This document shows, piece after piece, positions 1 through 11,744 of a DNA stretch of 64,000 bases. Made by a program: the position numbers and the translations under genes. The stretch comes from Hexactinellida sp. DTS-2022 (Eukaryota; Porifera; Hexactinellida). Within the stretch, counting starts at the first letter, position 1. Every line of letters begins with the position of its first letter. The notes beneath the pieces are model-generated. The model saw nothing but the letters and a program-made list of their open reading frames with translations. It ran no database searches and was not told the DNA's origin. The stretch covers positions 6,448,001-6,512,000 of the forward strand of contig JAPNXP010000002.1 in assembly GCA_028753945.1 (NCBI GenBank), given 5' to 3'.

Positions 1-342
1 ACTCCTGTCCACATCTAGTTCGATCATCTTACCTGTAAGAATTTGGAATATATTAATTTGCCTAGAATTAGACCTTGGAATCTTATAAGCAAAACGATTT
101 GCCATTGTAACTTCTTCCGCAAAATAATTTCCCCTACCCCAAGGTCCTGTAAATGACATTCGAAAATCTAATCCTCCTATGCCAGTAGAAATAAGTGAAG
201 GGTTTGTATCGCTTGTTCCATGATATACAACCATCTCATTTGGTTCCTGATTAAGATCCATAAACGTTCCTTTGTTTGAGTGAATCTCAACCATTGATGT
301 TCATTCTCTACACGCTCCAATTTTAATACAATACATTTACTC
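1..342 (-). pseudogene. PARP catalytic-domain exon, partial, one frameshift
   Basis: Read on the minus strand this encodes the start of a poly/mono-ADP-ribosyltransferase catalytic domain. It has the helix typical of the domain entry (IERV-like: LERVENEHQWLRFTQTKER), then VVYHGTSDTNPSLIS with the first catalytic His (HGT), then GPWGRGNYFAEE with the nicotinamide-stacking Tyr and the GxYFAE motif, then FQILTGKM. The third catalytic residue (Glu) would lie beyond base 1. A polypyrimidine stretch and AG on the minus strand at about 343-352 looks like a splice acceptor, so this is probably an internal exon. The two halves are in different frames: one base appears missing near position 267, between KER and MDLNQ. 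This makes it a pseudogene or a sequencing error. The HGT...GxYFAE spacing is clear; which PARP (tankyrase-like or PARP14/15-like) is not. Confidence 0.82.
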
Positions 343-1038
343 CTTAAAAAGATTCTAGAGATTTCATCCCATTCTCAGGATCCAGCGAAAATTTCAATCA
401 AAACAGTTTCATGTTCTTTAACAATACTCCAATCTATTGGTTTTTCAATCTTGAAACTGGGGACATCCTAAATAGCAGGTACTCCAATCACAATTAAAAA
501 TATTAGATAAAAAAAATAATGAAAATGTACTACTATTACAACATAAATGTACAATTAAATTGTCAGTCAATTTGTCAAATTTGAAAAAGGTGATGCAAAT
601 GGTAATTCACCAATGGAAGAAATTTCAAATTGATAATAACGTTCGGCGGGGGTAGGTTGTAGCAGCATTTCAGAACATTTACAGGATTTTTAACCATAGC
701 ATTAAATATTTGCGGATTATTTTCCTAATATCTTTGTTATTATACGTTTATGGGGAATTGCACAAATTTTCTTTTAATATTACACCTTTAAGCATTAATC
801 AGGCTCATAGATAAGTCCTTATGCACAGATAAATATAGTGGAAGTCCGAAAAATCAAAATTCCATATTTGAACTGAACGGTAAAATAGCGTGTCATGTAT
901 TAACTAGTGATTGTATCAAGTGGAATTAATTCAATGCTAATTACCTAAATTAGTTCATATATTGTATATACTAGTATATACATAGTAATTCAGGATCAGA
1001 ATATGGAATCCAGAAATATTTGGACAGCAGCAATCTAG
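343..1038. other. A+T-rich intergenic or intronic DNA
   Basis: No coding frame or repeat could be recognised. On the minus strand this lies upstream of the PARP exon and may be its intron. Confidence 0.4.
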
Positions 1039-1437
1039 TACATACCTTATTATAGGAAATTAACGCGCCATTTAATTAACGCGAATTTCTCCAAATCGCG
1101 TTAATTCCTTCACGAAAATATCATGTAGCGTTAATATCCATGACTTTAATTTCCTGCTAAATTTAGCAAAATTATACAATGGATGGACAAACATACGAGC
1201 TAGATATTTTCAGATGTGCAACTAGGTTGAAAGGATATACCATGTCTATCAATGGAGATTGGAAGCCTATTTGGGCACAATAAATTGTATTAATCATCCT
1301 GAAATATTTTCTAAATTTTATTCGCGTTAATTTGATGTGTTTGTTAATGTTCAGCTCCAATTCGCGTTAATTTTTGGATTGTTAATTTCCTTCGCGCTAA
1401 TATCATGGCGCGTTAATTTCCAATAATAAGATATGTA
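1039..1437. mobile_element. TA-flanked palindromic MITE rich in GCGTTAAT
   Basis: The ends are inverted copies of one another over about 33 bases: TACATACCTTATTAT and GGAAATTAACGCGCCAT on the left, matched by ATGGCGCGTTAATTTCC and AATAATAAGATATGTA on the right. The ends are TA, as expected of a TA target duplication (Tc1/mariner/pogo type). Inside, the motif GCGTTAAT or its complement recurs at least eight times. The 62-codon frame inside is a chance frame. Confidence 0.75.
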
Positions 1438-2262
1438 GTACTAGTTATGCGCTAGTGCTACCACTCTAAACAAATGTAGTAATCGGTTATAAAGTTAATG
1501 GCGAGTATTGAAATTTTTGAATAATATAATACGGTAAATTACCTTTGAACTAGCAACATATTCTGAAGAAATGGTATGCAACCCAAAGAAATGGGACACT
1601 CTCCTCTCGATCGTGATGATATGCTTCCTGATGAAGCCGCTGATTGAAACTAAGTCCGGGTAAATTTTGACTGCAACATGGCATTCCCGTTCACATTCAT
1701 TAGTCAATTTCCTGTTACAATTCAAACTACCAAATCCAAGTCTTTTCACGGAAATACGACATTCGATCGGCTCCATGAAACTCGGCAAACCGATTCTACA
1801 ACAGATCTAGCACCAGAGAGATGCGGAATTTTGTTATTTCGATATTTCTTGGAAACTTCACCGTCATTTGTAAGAAAAAACCTAGGCGACAAGTAAAATT
1901 TCCCCATTAATATAATTGATGTAAGATCGAATAAGATCAGGAGAGAAGTTGGTAATAAGAGACAAACATGATATTTCTCTATGAGAAGAACCTTTAAAAG
2001 TATATTAAAGCATCCGAGTAATTTTACACTGTGTTTGATGTGTAACTTATTTTCAGAAAAGAAAAAACTTTGAAAATCAAAAGAACTTAAAATAGAGGGG
2101 AAAATATTTGGAAATACTGCCATAGATCCAATAAAATAAAAAGAAATTTCTCATTTACGAAATATTATTTTATGCTAATATACGATTGTATATTAACAAA
2201 TACTTGCAGTTAAAAAAAGCCAATCAGCAATGGGTTCACAACCTATAGATATAGATATATAG
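1438..2262 (-). other. Stretch with overlapping minus-strand open frames, possible exon
   Basis: Two overlapping minus-strand frames (1495-1788 and 1746-2123) meet here. The first runs into a good splice-donor-like site, TCAAAG then GTAATTT, at about 1545. It could be an exon of the gene that supplies the PARP domain, but its phase does not join cleanly to that exon and I recognise no domain in it. Otherwise A+T-rich. Confidence 0.2.
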
Positions 2263-2590
2263 GGCTGAAACGAATATACCGAATATTCGAATATTCGTTC
2301 AAAATGATTGAACAAAAGTTCGCTAGAACCAATATTAGAATGAAACGAAATTTGTTAACTACTTATGAAAAACAAAATGATTTTTGTAGAGATTGGAGAG
2401 AACGTAAATATAAATTCCTACCTAAACTACCCGATTAATAGCAAGTTGTATCTACTACACACTGGAATTAAGATTAAATGATTACAACATTAGCAAAAAA
2501 ACTATTTTCCACTGTATTTTGAGTCTTGAATTTGATTTAATGCTTAGTCATCAAACGAACGACTAGTCTAATATTCGTTTCTGCACAATT
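2263..2590. mobile_element. hAT-like MITE with ATTCG-rich ends
   Basis: Starts GGGCTGAAACGAATA followed by repeated GAATATTCG, and ends with the complement-like CTAATATTCGTTTCTGC. Related inverted sequence lies at 4356-4510. The interior has no coding potential. The family is inferred from its ends, which resemble hAT termini; no clear 8-bp duplication was seen. Confidence 0.45.
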
Positions 2591-3105
2591 TATCTAGAAT
2601 TTGTGTCTAGAAAATAATAGAAAAAATCTAAAATTACAGCTGTGCGACATGTTTTATTTTAGATGGAAGCACTATTGGTTGGGGCTCGTAGAAATAGTGC
2701 CTCCATCAAGAATCAAACATGTCACCACAGCTGTAATTATAGAGAGCTGTATTTTTAATTATCTATCCATACATGCCAATTTTCACAAGATGTGCATACT
2801 TTATATTAGTTTATAGACTTTAATTAGTTAAATTAGTTTAATTAGGTGTTAAGATTGTTGTTTAATCAAAATCGTGACGCCACACCGCACCTACACGCCA
2901 ATTTTCAGGCTTTAATCTCGAAAGGTGTGTCCAGGGCACCGTCTACGGAGAAAAACTAACCAAGCCAGTGAAATAAGACCACAGTATAAAAGGCATCTTC
3001 TGAAAACTTCTAGCTTGGGAAGATAGAGTTTGAGAAAATAGTTTCAATTTGTCGCAGTTACGACGTAGTTAATTGTCGCAATTTCGAAAGGAGAAAATAT
3101 AGAAT
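2591..3105. other. No recognised feature
   Basis: A short plus-strand frame at 2601-2816 is not supported by any motif. The rest is A+T-rich DNA. Confidence 0.4.
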
Positions 3106-3294
3106 TATCGTATACTCCGCTTAATTGAGCCAACGGTTAGTATATTTCTCTGCTTAATGGGGTCAAAATGTCACAGGTTTTAATGGACGGAATTACAGTT
3201 TGACTCAAATTATTTTCGGTTTCGAGATTTTCTCGCTTAATCGGGGCAAACTGCCTTCGGACCCAAATGACCCTATTAAGCGGAGTCGACTGTA
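3106..3294. mobile_element. Pogo/Tigger-type MITE, CTCCGCTTAAT family
   Basis: Right end reads CTATTAAGCGGAGTCGACTGTA; the left end is its degenerate complement ending in ACTCCGCTTAATTGAGCC. TA at both ends. Sister copies are at 50710-50895 and 63392-63563. A long interior GCTTAATxGGG motif recurs. Confidence 0.7.
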
Positions 3295-4355
3295 CCTATA
3301 ATTCACACATTAGAATAGCTTTGGATGCACAAACTATACTAAGTCATCATGATGTGGGATGACTCAAATTACTTTCAACCTCGCTTAATTGGGGAACTTT
3401 TGGCCCGAGGTTGGTTTGACTCAAGAAAAAGTGGAAACCCCAATAAAAACGAAAATTTGTTTTTGCTAATGTTTCACAATAGTAAACTTTTATATGGCGA
3501 TGAAAAGCTCAAGGTGAACACAAACTACTAATAAACAAGTAAATGGACTCTTCAAATTGGAATTTCATCGCAAAAACACAAATTGTAATCCTTTTCAAGT
3601 TCAATTTTTAAGAAAATATCGAAAATTTGTACATATTGGCTACATTGTTTGAACAAAATGAGCGAATCTTGACACAATCAACCAATAATATTTTCATAAG
3701 TTCAACTGACGTTATTCACTTCATGGTCAAATTAACTGAATTAAGCTGTTGACCCGATTAACCAGTCCCTCGTATTTAGTGGGATATACAGGAAGTCTAA
3801 AAATCTAAAAATCATTTTGTTGATACGCGAGGCACCTTGTGCCGAGTATATGAAAACAAACAAACACATGACCACAAAACTAGGTATGATGTTTTCTATC
3901 ATATCAATTTGTCATGGGTGGAATGGACTGTAAAGAGGATAGAAAAATAATCTAAAAACTAATACAGCATACTTCGGGTAATACGAACAAGGAAAGGCGA
4001 AGCATTGGTTAAGTGCACATTTTGAATCCCCCAGATGTACAAATGCATAAGACTCCGGTCAATTTGAATTCCGGCTCACATGAACAAATTCGACGGTTCC
4101 ATTGTATTCGTAATAACAAGAGTATCTATATGAGTATCAAGAAATGCTTGACAAAATGAAATTTTGATGATGGCTAAGCAATACCTAACTTTTCTGGTTG
4201 ATAAAGAATATAAACAATAGGCGTATTAACAAACAATTGTAGTTTATCAAACCCATAATGACATTTAATTTACATTGATTTTGAAAACAAACTTTTTAAC
4301 GATCAATAGAACTGGAAAATCTCAAGGATTTGAGAGTTTCGGGTAGACTAGCTTG
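3295..4355. other. Mostly non-coding; degenerate pogo-like end
   Basis: At 3349-3531 a frame overlaps another GCTTAATTGGGG-type motif, so it is repeat DNA rather than a gene. Near 3970-4092 GGTAATACGAACAAGG and ACGGTTCCATTGTA resemble two ends of a decayed pogo-type MITE. Confidence 0.35.
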
Positions 4356-4510
4356 TAGGGCTGAATCTAATATTAGAAATGGAACGAACGAACCTTTTGC
4401 TAAATGAAAGGATATTCCAATATTCTTTCGTTTTGATGACCAAGCATTAAATTAAATTGTAGACTCAAAATATAATGGAAATAGTTTTTTGTTAAGAGTT
4501 CCTTCGTTAA
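4356..4510. mobile_element. Fragment of the 2.3-kb hAT-like family, partly inverted
   Basis: Begins AGGGCTGAATCTAATATTAG and later carries AAGCATTAAATTAAATTGTAG and CAAAATATAATGGAAATAG, the complement of the end of the 2263-2590 copy. This indicates an internally inverted copy of that family. Confidence 0.4.
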
Positions 4511-5324
4511 TCTATAATAGAAACAAAATGAACCCCAGTGAGATGGAAAATATTAATCAGTAAATTTCGAATCGGCTCTCTATATTGGCCCAGGCCGATT
4601 AATTATTACTTTAATGATCTCCTTACATCACATCTGTCTACATGCAATAACTTACACACGCATTAAACTTATGATAGTTCAATTTTGAAAATATTGAAAT
4701 CAATTTGAATACACAATTATCTTTTTCTAGGATATTGCATATAGCAAAGATATAATAAATTCGGGCAAATGACAATATTCAAAACTTTGAATTTCGGACA
4801 AATGAGGACTTAAAAATTAGGACAATGCAGCTCCCACACATTAAGGTTGACCATTGTTTGAGCTTTTGAACTTTTACTGGTATGACTTACCACCTGGCTT
4901 GCTGCTTTCCCTGAGAAGCATGACAGCAGGTAAGTAATATATTGAAGCGAAACCTCATAGAAAAGTTACACAGGGCTTCATAATTTCTCAATACGGCCCT
5001 GATAATCGCTATTACAGTAGACCCAAGTTAATCCGAAGATGGGAGTTCAATTATCGTATACGTATCAGCTCTCATTTAAGAAAAAATACTCCACCCTATA
5101 TCTGGAAGTTCATGGCATGTTTGGACAAAATGATAATACAGTATAATATTGATGTACAACGATTAAATCAAGGTGTAAGACAACTAGGGGGAGCGGAATT
5201 CAATGGGTAGATAACTTCCGTCACAAGTGAATGGAATATACGAGCGGACTAAGGGCGCATTCTGGAAACACGAAATGCCCGCATTCGTGCAGTCTAAGAA
5301 AGCAAAGCGTGCTTGTATTCTACA
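4511..5324. other. No gene; one isolated pogo-type end
   Basis: TACAGTAGACCCAAGTTAAT at about 5012 resembles a pogo/Tigger terminus with no partner nearby. The minus-strand frame at 5184-5375 has no recognisable motif and runs into the next element. Confidence 0.35.
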
Positions 5325-5893
5325 TACACTAACCAGCCAAAAGTATTTGAACAATTGGAAGTTTGATGCATACACAAAGGTCGTCTGGTAACTAATTAAC
5401 TAGTGTTTAAACTACTCTGAAATGACCTTAAAATATCTTACTATAGTTATAAATTTATGAAAATTGTGATTTCAAGTGATTTTAGAAAATATCTATGAAG
5501 TGACATAAGTGTCTCTGACATGTGCCAATTGTGGCACAAGTGGCACAAAATGTAATGTGGCTGTATCTCAGTAGAATATAATCGTATTGATTTGAAATTA
5601 TGCACCTAGAGTAATTCGAACATGTGGAATTCAAATCTGCAATCAGACGTTCTATATTCTCATTGCAACTGAATGATTAGTAATTGTATATTTAATTAGC
5701 TAATTATATATTTAATGAGTTTAACACCTCCATATAAATTTAAATTCAAAAAATTTGCTATTTTATTATACTTAACATATCGCTTTATGTAAAGAGTTGT
5801 GTTGAAGAATCTACCAATGTTATTATGCTGCTAGAAGCCTGAATGTAAAAATACAAATTATTGCTGTTCAAATACTTTTGGCCGGTCAGTGTA
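5325..5893. mobile_element. Tc1-type MITE, 569 bp
   Basis: Terminal inverted repeat TACACTAACCAGCCAAAAG at left and CTTTTGGCCGGTCAGTGTA at right, extending to about 29 bases with 3 mismatches, flanked by TA. The CACT...CCAAAAGTA pattern is typical of Tc1/mariner ends. The interior holds a doublet of GTGGCACAAGTGGCAC. A second, right-truncated copy begins at 48364. Confidence 0.8.
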
Positions 5894-6061
5894 GTATAGC
5901 AGTACAGTGCAGAATTTTGTTTTTTGTGTCGAAAATACGAATATTCAATAATTGTGGTCTACAATCCAGAACATGTTGTAAAATATTCCAATATGTAGCT
6001 GAGAGAGATGTCAGATAAGTTCTTCAACTTTGTAGAGAGGTTCTATAGAAACTGGCCATAT

Positions 6062-6769
6062 TTAAGGTTCAGGTATACTCTACAAATTTCGAATATTTAG
6101 ATAAAATCCAAATCATTGTCTATTTCTCTTTTATTGCATTTTGGGATTATATTGATACCAATGAGTACTCTCAAGAGATTTCTAAGAAAGATTCCTATTA
6201 TTTTTCCAGTTTGACACACTTAGGTCACCTCAATTAGGAATAATTGCTGTAAATTTTTTTTTCAAAAGCCGCTATCTCAAAACTAACATTTTCAGAATTG
6301 CGGACGAAGTCATTTTGTCAATTTTGGTCGTAGAATCAAAAACTCAATGGTTTCGGAGAGATCTCGTAAAGATACAACTTTTCAGTGCTGCGATTTACCC
6401 TAATAAGAATAGTTCATCTGTTTTTTGGATTTTCGATAAGGAAAATCTTCATTTGAAAATCGACATCACATAAAACTATTTGAAATCCAGAAAAATGTAG
6501 ATATTCACAATTCCTGTACTCAAAAGTGATATTACATCCAGCTAAACACATTTTATCAATAATATTCTTGGTATTGTTTATCTTTTCTGATTGATCTATT
6601 CCGAAAAAATGGAAAAATTTAAAAAAAGTTTTTTCCTCTATTAGTTTATTTGCCAATATTATTGTATTTTTGGCATCCTGAGGATGAAGTAAATCCGCTG
6701 TAAAAAAATTCATTCATTCGGGTAAATACTTATGGTAGAAGTACTCTAGAGAATACCTGAACCTTTTAA
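6062..6769. mobile_element. TTAA-flanked MITE, GGTTCAGGTATAC family, copy A
   Basis: Left end TTAAGGTTCAGGTATACTC; right end AGAATACCTGAACC followed by TTTTAA. TTAA at both ends is the piggyBac-type target. Copies are at 17947-18537, 19967-21530, 25154-25770 and 47537-48240; copy E (47.5 kb) is closest. The minus-strand frame at 6414-6713 lies inside and has no transposase motif. Confidence 0.78.
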
Positions 6770-6935
6770 TGCGTGACCTTTTGACGAAGAGTCGCTGCTC
6801 GGTTTACTCCCCTATTTTTCAAAATCTCCAGGGTTGCCGTAAAGATGAAAAATCGCATCCATATCCTTTACCATATCCAGACCATCTTTTGTGAATATCC
6901 ATGGATATCCAGGGATATTGATAGATTTCTAACAC

Positions 6936-8505
6936 TTAAGGCCAAACTATACTGCAAATGGGAAAATGAGTTTAATTCGTTTTCCTGTTTGTTACACACT
7001 GGTAAATAATCTGGCAAATTTTTTTTGAATTCTGAGTAGATTTGAAGTCAGTAGGGCTCTGTGACCCAGGAATTCCCTGTTATAAAGCCAATTTCGGACG
7101 AAAATTTAAATTACGGCCCCACAATGCTCGTCAGATAAATTGAGATTCGATTGTTTTTGGATAGTACCCTGTAAAGTATACCTACATTTCAAATTTCAGG
7201 TGAATCTGACCCATAGTTTTGCTGTAGCGACCTTTATAAGATCCTGGAATGTGATGGACATCATGGAGGGTGACTTTTTCAAATGGGTTAAAAAGTTTGT
7301 AGGCTCGCACTGCCATAATTTACTATCAAATTCGTTGTTATTCATCCAATAGTATCTTTGCATATATACTTAGGATCTAAACCAAAATTTTCAACATTCT
7401 AATCGAAAAATTCTGATTTATAGTCATTTAAAGTCAGATTTGGATTGTCAATGTGCCAAGTCAGACTACAAAGGGCTGGAACTCTGAAAGTTCGCATTGT
7501 AGAGTTTAGATCAAGGGTCATTCCCAAATTGAATATATATTCATTAGTTTACACTTGGTTTCAAACAATTAGGATAAAAACTGATAACGCTCAAGCAATT
7601 AAAACTTTCGGACCTTTCAACTCATTGGGTGGTCCTTTCACTTTTCTATTTTGAATCTCAGTAACCCGTAGACCAATAAATAAAATTTTGAGTGCAAAAT
7701 GATCCCAATACCCGGTTTACTATCCCTCAATAATACATTTTGAGACCCTAACTCGCACAATTTTTCCAAATGACCATATATGGGCATAAAGTGTGCCCAT
7801 TTTTGATGATTTTCAAATATTTTTCTCGAAAACTATAAACTCTAGAGCTTAGCACTAACTTTGTATTCACATCTATGTACTATTACCAACTCAAATGAAA
7901 AACGGATGAAAGCATTTGCAAAATAGTTATAAACATATAAATTCACTTGATTTGTGTCAAAATAGTGGTGTATGTAAAAACCTACCATTATAACTTTTGG
8001 TCTAGATTCCACAAATTTGGTTCAATATGTTCGAAACCAAGTTTGAATGAATGAATTCATATGTTCCATTATAGAAATACGTTTTTTAACACTTCCGACA
8101 AAAACTTTCAGAGTAACAGCCCATTGAAGTCAGTCTTTGACTGTCAAACATCGAAATGTTATAGGTTGGCGGTAGAAATCTGACTTCAAAGTGCTGTAAC
8201 TCTGAAAGTTTTTTTCGGAAGTGTTAAAAAACGTATTTCTATAAAGGAACATATGTATTCATTCATTTAAACTTGGTTTCAAGCATATTGAACCAAATCT
8301 GTGAAATCTAGACCAAAAGTTATGATCGTCCATTTGAAAACTGTGCTTTTGATGATGATGCATACATTCCTAAGCTCTAAAAAGGTCACAACTTCGAAAG
8401 TATGAGTCACAAACAGCTGAAATTTTAAATGCTGGTTTATTTTATAGGGTACTATCCAAAAAGATCATAATCTCAATATCATTCTTGAGTATAGTTTGGC
8501 CTTAA
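6936..8505. mobile_element. TTAA-flanked element, GGCCAAACTATAC family, 1570 bp
   Basis: TTAAGGCCAAACTATAC at left and GTATAGTTTGGCCTTAA at right are exact complements over 17 bases. The interior contains the conserved ATATATGGGCATAAAGTGTG hairpin near 7780 and a large hairpin at 8018-8302. A reversed homologue of the left half lies at 54150-54868. Frames at 7140-7352 and 7445-7654 are not supported as genes. Confidence 0.78.
8018..8302. repeat. Long imperfect hairpin
   Basis: Arms of about 105-110 bases at 8018-8125 and 8195-8302 are inverted copies, for example AGTTTGAATGAATGAATTCA against TGTATTCATTCATTTAAACT, and TTAACACTTCCGACAAAAAC against TTTTTTTCGGAAGTGTTAA. The loop is about 70 bases. 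Confidence 0.75.
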
Positions 8506-8716
8506 TATCACTAAATATCCAGAAGATTTAGGTCCTATAATTTGTCTGTATTTATCAACTGCATGTTGTACAACTATCATCAAAGTTCATCAACATCGCA
8601 TACAGCCTCGAGAACCTCTTTTTATGGGTCGTTATTAATGGCCTCTGCTATATTATCGGTTCGATGACAATTCCTAGCATTTTGATTATTCCCATATATT
8701 TATTATGGTACCTGGT

Positions 8717-9758
8717 TTACACCAGTTTCTTCATGACAGCTGGTGACATCCTCTTTCTCATCTTCGAAATTAGGATGCCTGCATGAATGAACAACCTCTC
8801 CACGGCTGCAGAATACACTGGCGCAGAGAAGACTATCTTTGCACAGGTGCGCAGACGTGTTTGCTTACTGTATCGCCAAAGCTCGGTGGGATCCTTCATG
8901 GGCTCCCGCGTGTCTGTGAACACTTGGAGCTCTACACCAAGAGTACTAACCTCTGACCTTTTGGCTGGGGACAGCTATCCTCCTCGTCGTCATCTACACC
9001 GGTTACCAGGGATAGATCTTCAAAGGGGTCTCCAGAGTGTTGGCGACTGACCTTATTAATGCCATGTGGATCTGTCAGTTTGTCTTGTGGCTCACACATT
9101 TTGAAGAGCTCGAGGTGCTGATCAACGCGGCGGTAAGGTTCGGCTGCCACAATCAGCCAGGAGTCAGCGAAGCTTTCTGCAGCGAACTTGCAGATCGTGA
9201 CTACTGCTTTACATATCCTCGAATGGTTTTCGGGATATCCAGACCTGTAAGATTGAAAATGTGAGCTTAGGAACATGCTTGGTGATTGTATGCCTAGCAA
9301 CTTACTTACCTGAGAGGAAAGCAGCAGACTGTGAAAAGGGAGATCCAGAGTACATCCACAACCTTTTCTCCATTTGATTTCGCAGATTTTTGCATAAATT
9401 TATTGTAACACTCCGAATCTTCTACTTTGCGACAGAACAAATGCATATCAAAAAGCATATAATTCACAAAGGAGCGATGCGGTATTATACCCTCCACTTC
9501 AACCCGATCATAGATGTGTTTCACCTGGTCTAGCGCTGCAAACACATACTTTAGTAGGGTTAGGGAAGGTAAATTGAGTTCCACGGAGTTATTGTCTTCT
9601 GTAAGGCACACCACATAGTTATGCACTGCAGCTAACTGTCTGTTGTAATTTGATCGCCAAAGACGCGTTGATGATTTCTCTGGTATCGCTCTCACCAGAT
9701 TCTTTGCCTTGTCATCTCGGCGATTATAGAAATTTGAAATGATGTTTATTTCATCCAT
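8717..9758 (-). pseudogene. hAT transposase remnant
   Basis: Three minus-strand frames (9758-9306, 9300-8932, 8923-8717) together read as the C-terminal half of a hAT transposase. The last encodes the dimerisation block: SAAVERLFIHAGILISK then MRKRMSPAVMKKLV, matching the family pattern SA.ERLFS.AG.....R.R..P....LV. The first has STRLWRSNYN, like the TRW.S motif. Frame changes and missing segments show it is dead. Its N-terminal side is interrupted by the TTAA element starting at 9758. DDE residues could not be placed with confidence. Confidence 0.7.
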
Positions 9759-10449
9759 TAACCGTAGACTGCCGGAGAGATTTTCAGGAAAATAGAAAAC
9801 CCTGTAGTTCTTTGTATATAATATTTAGAACCTAGATATTTGAAATCCAACAAGAGCACAATAATTTTCTACTTACTAGAATTTTTAAAAAGATTTTCGC
9901 AAGGATTTTGATAAAAAGTGATGACACATACATTATCTTTCAATTGTTTTAACGCCGCTGACATGCAAGTAATCGTTTGTTTCTAAATTTGAACAATCAC
10001 GACTTTCCTGTTAGTCATCATATCTCAAAATTTGAACAAATCCTCCTCAGTAAACGAAAGTTACATCATTTTTAAAAAATCGACTAATCTGTTTATGATC
10101 AACCATGGATTACGAAAAAATAGATATATTTGAGTTATAACTATTACAACTCTATATTAGCCAAACCAAATATCCTAAATTGTTAATAGTTAGTCTAATA
10201 TCTTCTTACGGGTATTTCTACGGTGTAATTTTGACATTTCGGAAATACGAAAGGAAGTGGCAAGCAAGTGGAGCTGGACACGATTATGCAACGTCATCAT
10301 AACAATTTCTGAAATTTTTGTTTTTTTGAATAAAATCGATAGAGAGTACAAAACCATGTCTAAATCTGAAATTTCACGAAATTTGGATAATTTGATCTAC
10401 CTGTTCTCCACCTGACACAACGTGTATCAGTTAGGCAGTCTACAGTTAA
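9758..10449. mobile_element. TTAA-flanked MITE, CCGTAGACTGCC family, 692 bp
   Basis: TTAACCGTAGACTGCC at left and GGCAGTCTACAGTTAA at right. It sits exactly at the break in the hAT pseudogene. A second copy starts at 10737 and runs to about 11744; that copy carries a TA-flanked MITE and is cut by a hAT element, so this copy serves as the empty site for both. Confidence 0.72.
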
Positions 10450-10736
10450 TCAAATTTCTATACTATACTGATCCATACTAGCCATGAAAAGTGAATTCAC
10501 AATCTATAATTATTTTTTCGAAAAGTAACCTCAAATATAACATGTTCCTTACTCATTTAGCAGCGGTTGTTCTTTTTCAAATTTGATTTTAGGATTACAA
10601 TTTTTTGAAATATTTTTTGGACATTTTAGCTGAAAAAATTCATAATTTTCCAAATAAAAAAATCATAACTCATTAAAATATAAAAACATCAAAAATTGTA
10701 AAATTAACAAGCAGAGATACATGCAATTATCGATGT
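10450..10736. other. A+T-rich spacer
   Basis: No gene or repeat recognised between the two copies of the CCGTAGACTGCC family. Confidence 0.4.
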
Positions 10737-11744
10737 TTAACCGTAGACTGCCTATTCGCCACACAGTGTGGCAGTGCCAAAAAACGTAGTAAATAAACTC
10801 CAAATTTGCAAAGATTTCCGATTTAAACATGTTTTGATATACTCTATCGATTTCGATCATAAAAAGGTTTTTTTTTAATATAAGATGATTTTAATATGTT
10901 GATGTAGATTTTGTAGTATGCGTCCGAATCGTTTGAAATATGTTATCCAAATGGAATATTATGGATCCACATGAGGTAGTAATCAAAGTAAGACAAACTT
11001 CCTTTATTCTCAGGATATTCTCTTTCAAAGAAAAATTGTATGTCAACATTTTTTGGACAAATATTGAACAAAATTTTGCAAAAAAATTTGAATGTTGACA
11101 AAATATGAATGTCTTGATGAATTTTGAACCGAAAAGTTCATTCTTTTGATTCAAAAGAATTGTAGTGAATTAAAAATTCTTGAGAAAGCTTTTGGCAGTA
11201 TTCAGTTAATTTGAAATGCAACAAGAGCACATCAATATATCAACATGCTAGAATTTTTGAAAAAATTTACTCGAGGATTTCGACAAAATGTGATGGCACA
11301 TACCGTATTTACTCAAATAGTAGCCTAGGCAGTTTTTGTTTTTACTCCATTTTTGGACCAATAATTTTGAGCAATTTTCTAGAATATCACATTTTATTAC
11401 AACTTATTTATTATAATCGGTTGATAATCGTATTGTGAGTTATATTAGATATAAATGTTTACTTCGGGTAGCAGTAATAAATTTTTATTTGCTACTTTAG
11501 GGGGGCGATTATTGGAGGTAGGCGATTATTCGAATAGAGGCTACTATTCGAATAAATACGGTACTTTCTCTTTAAATGGATATATCGCCGTTAACTTGCA
11601 AGTAATCGTTTGTTTCTGAACTTGAAGAATGACGACTATCTTATTAATTATCAGATCTCAAAAATTGAACAAATCCGATTAACTAAACGAAAGTTAATAT
11701 CATTATTTAAAAAACGACAAATTTGTTAATGATGAACCATAGAT
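10737..11744. mobile_element. Second copy of the CCGTAGACTGCC TTAA family, right end lost
   Basis: Starts TTAACCGTAGACTGCC. From 11209 it parallels 9840-10110 (CAACAAGAGCAC, AGTAATCGTTTGTTTCTGA, AATTGAACAAATCC, ATGAACCATAGAT). It is interrupted at 11301-11563 by a MITE and at 11745 by the ZMYM1-type hAT element. Confidence 0.65.
11301..11563. mobile_element. TA-flanked MITE, ACCGTATTT family, copy 1
   Basis: TACCGTATTTACTCAAATAG at left, TATTCGAATAAATACGGTA at right. The empty site is visible in the paralogue at about 9935 (CACATACATTATC), where the MITE is absent and only one TA is present. Family members: 42120-42383, 45774-46010 and 53034-53288. Confidence 0.8.
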
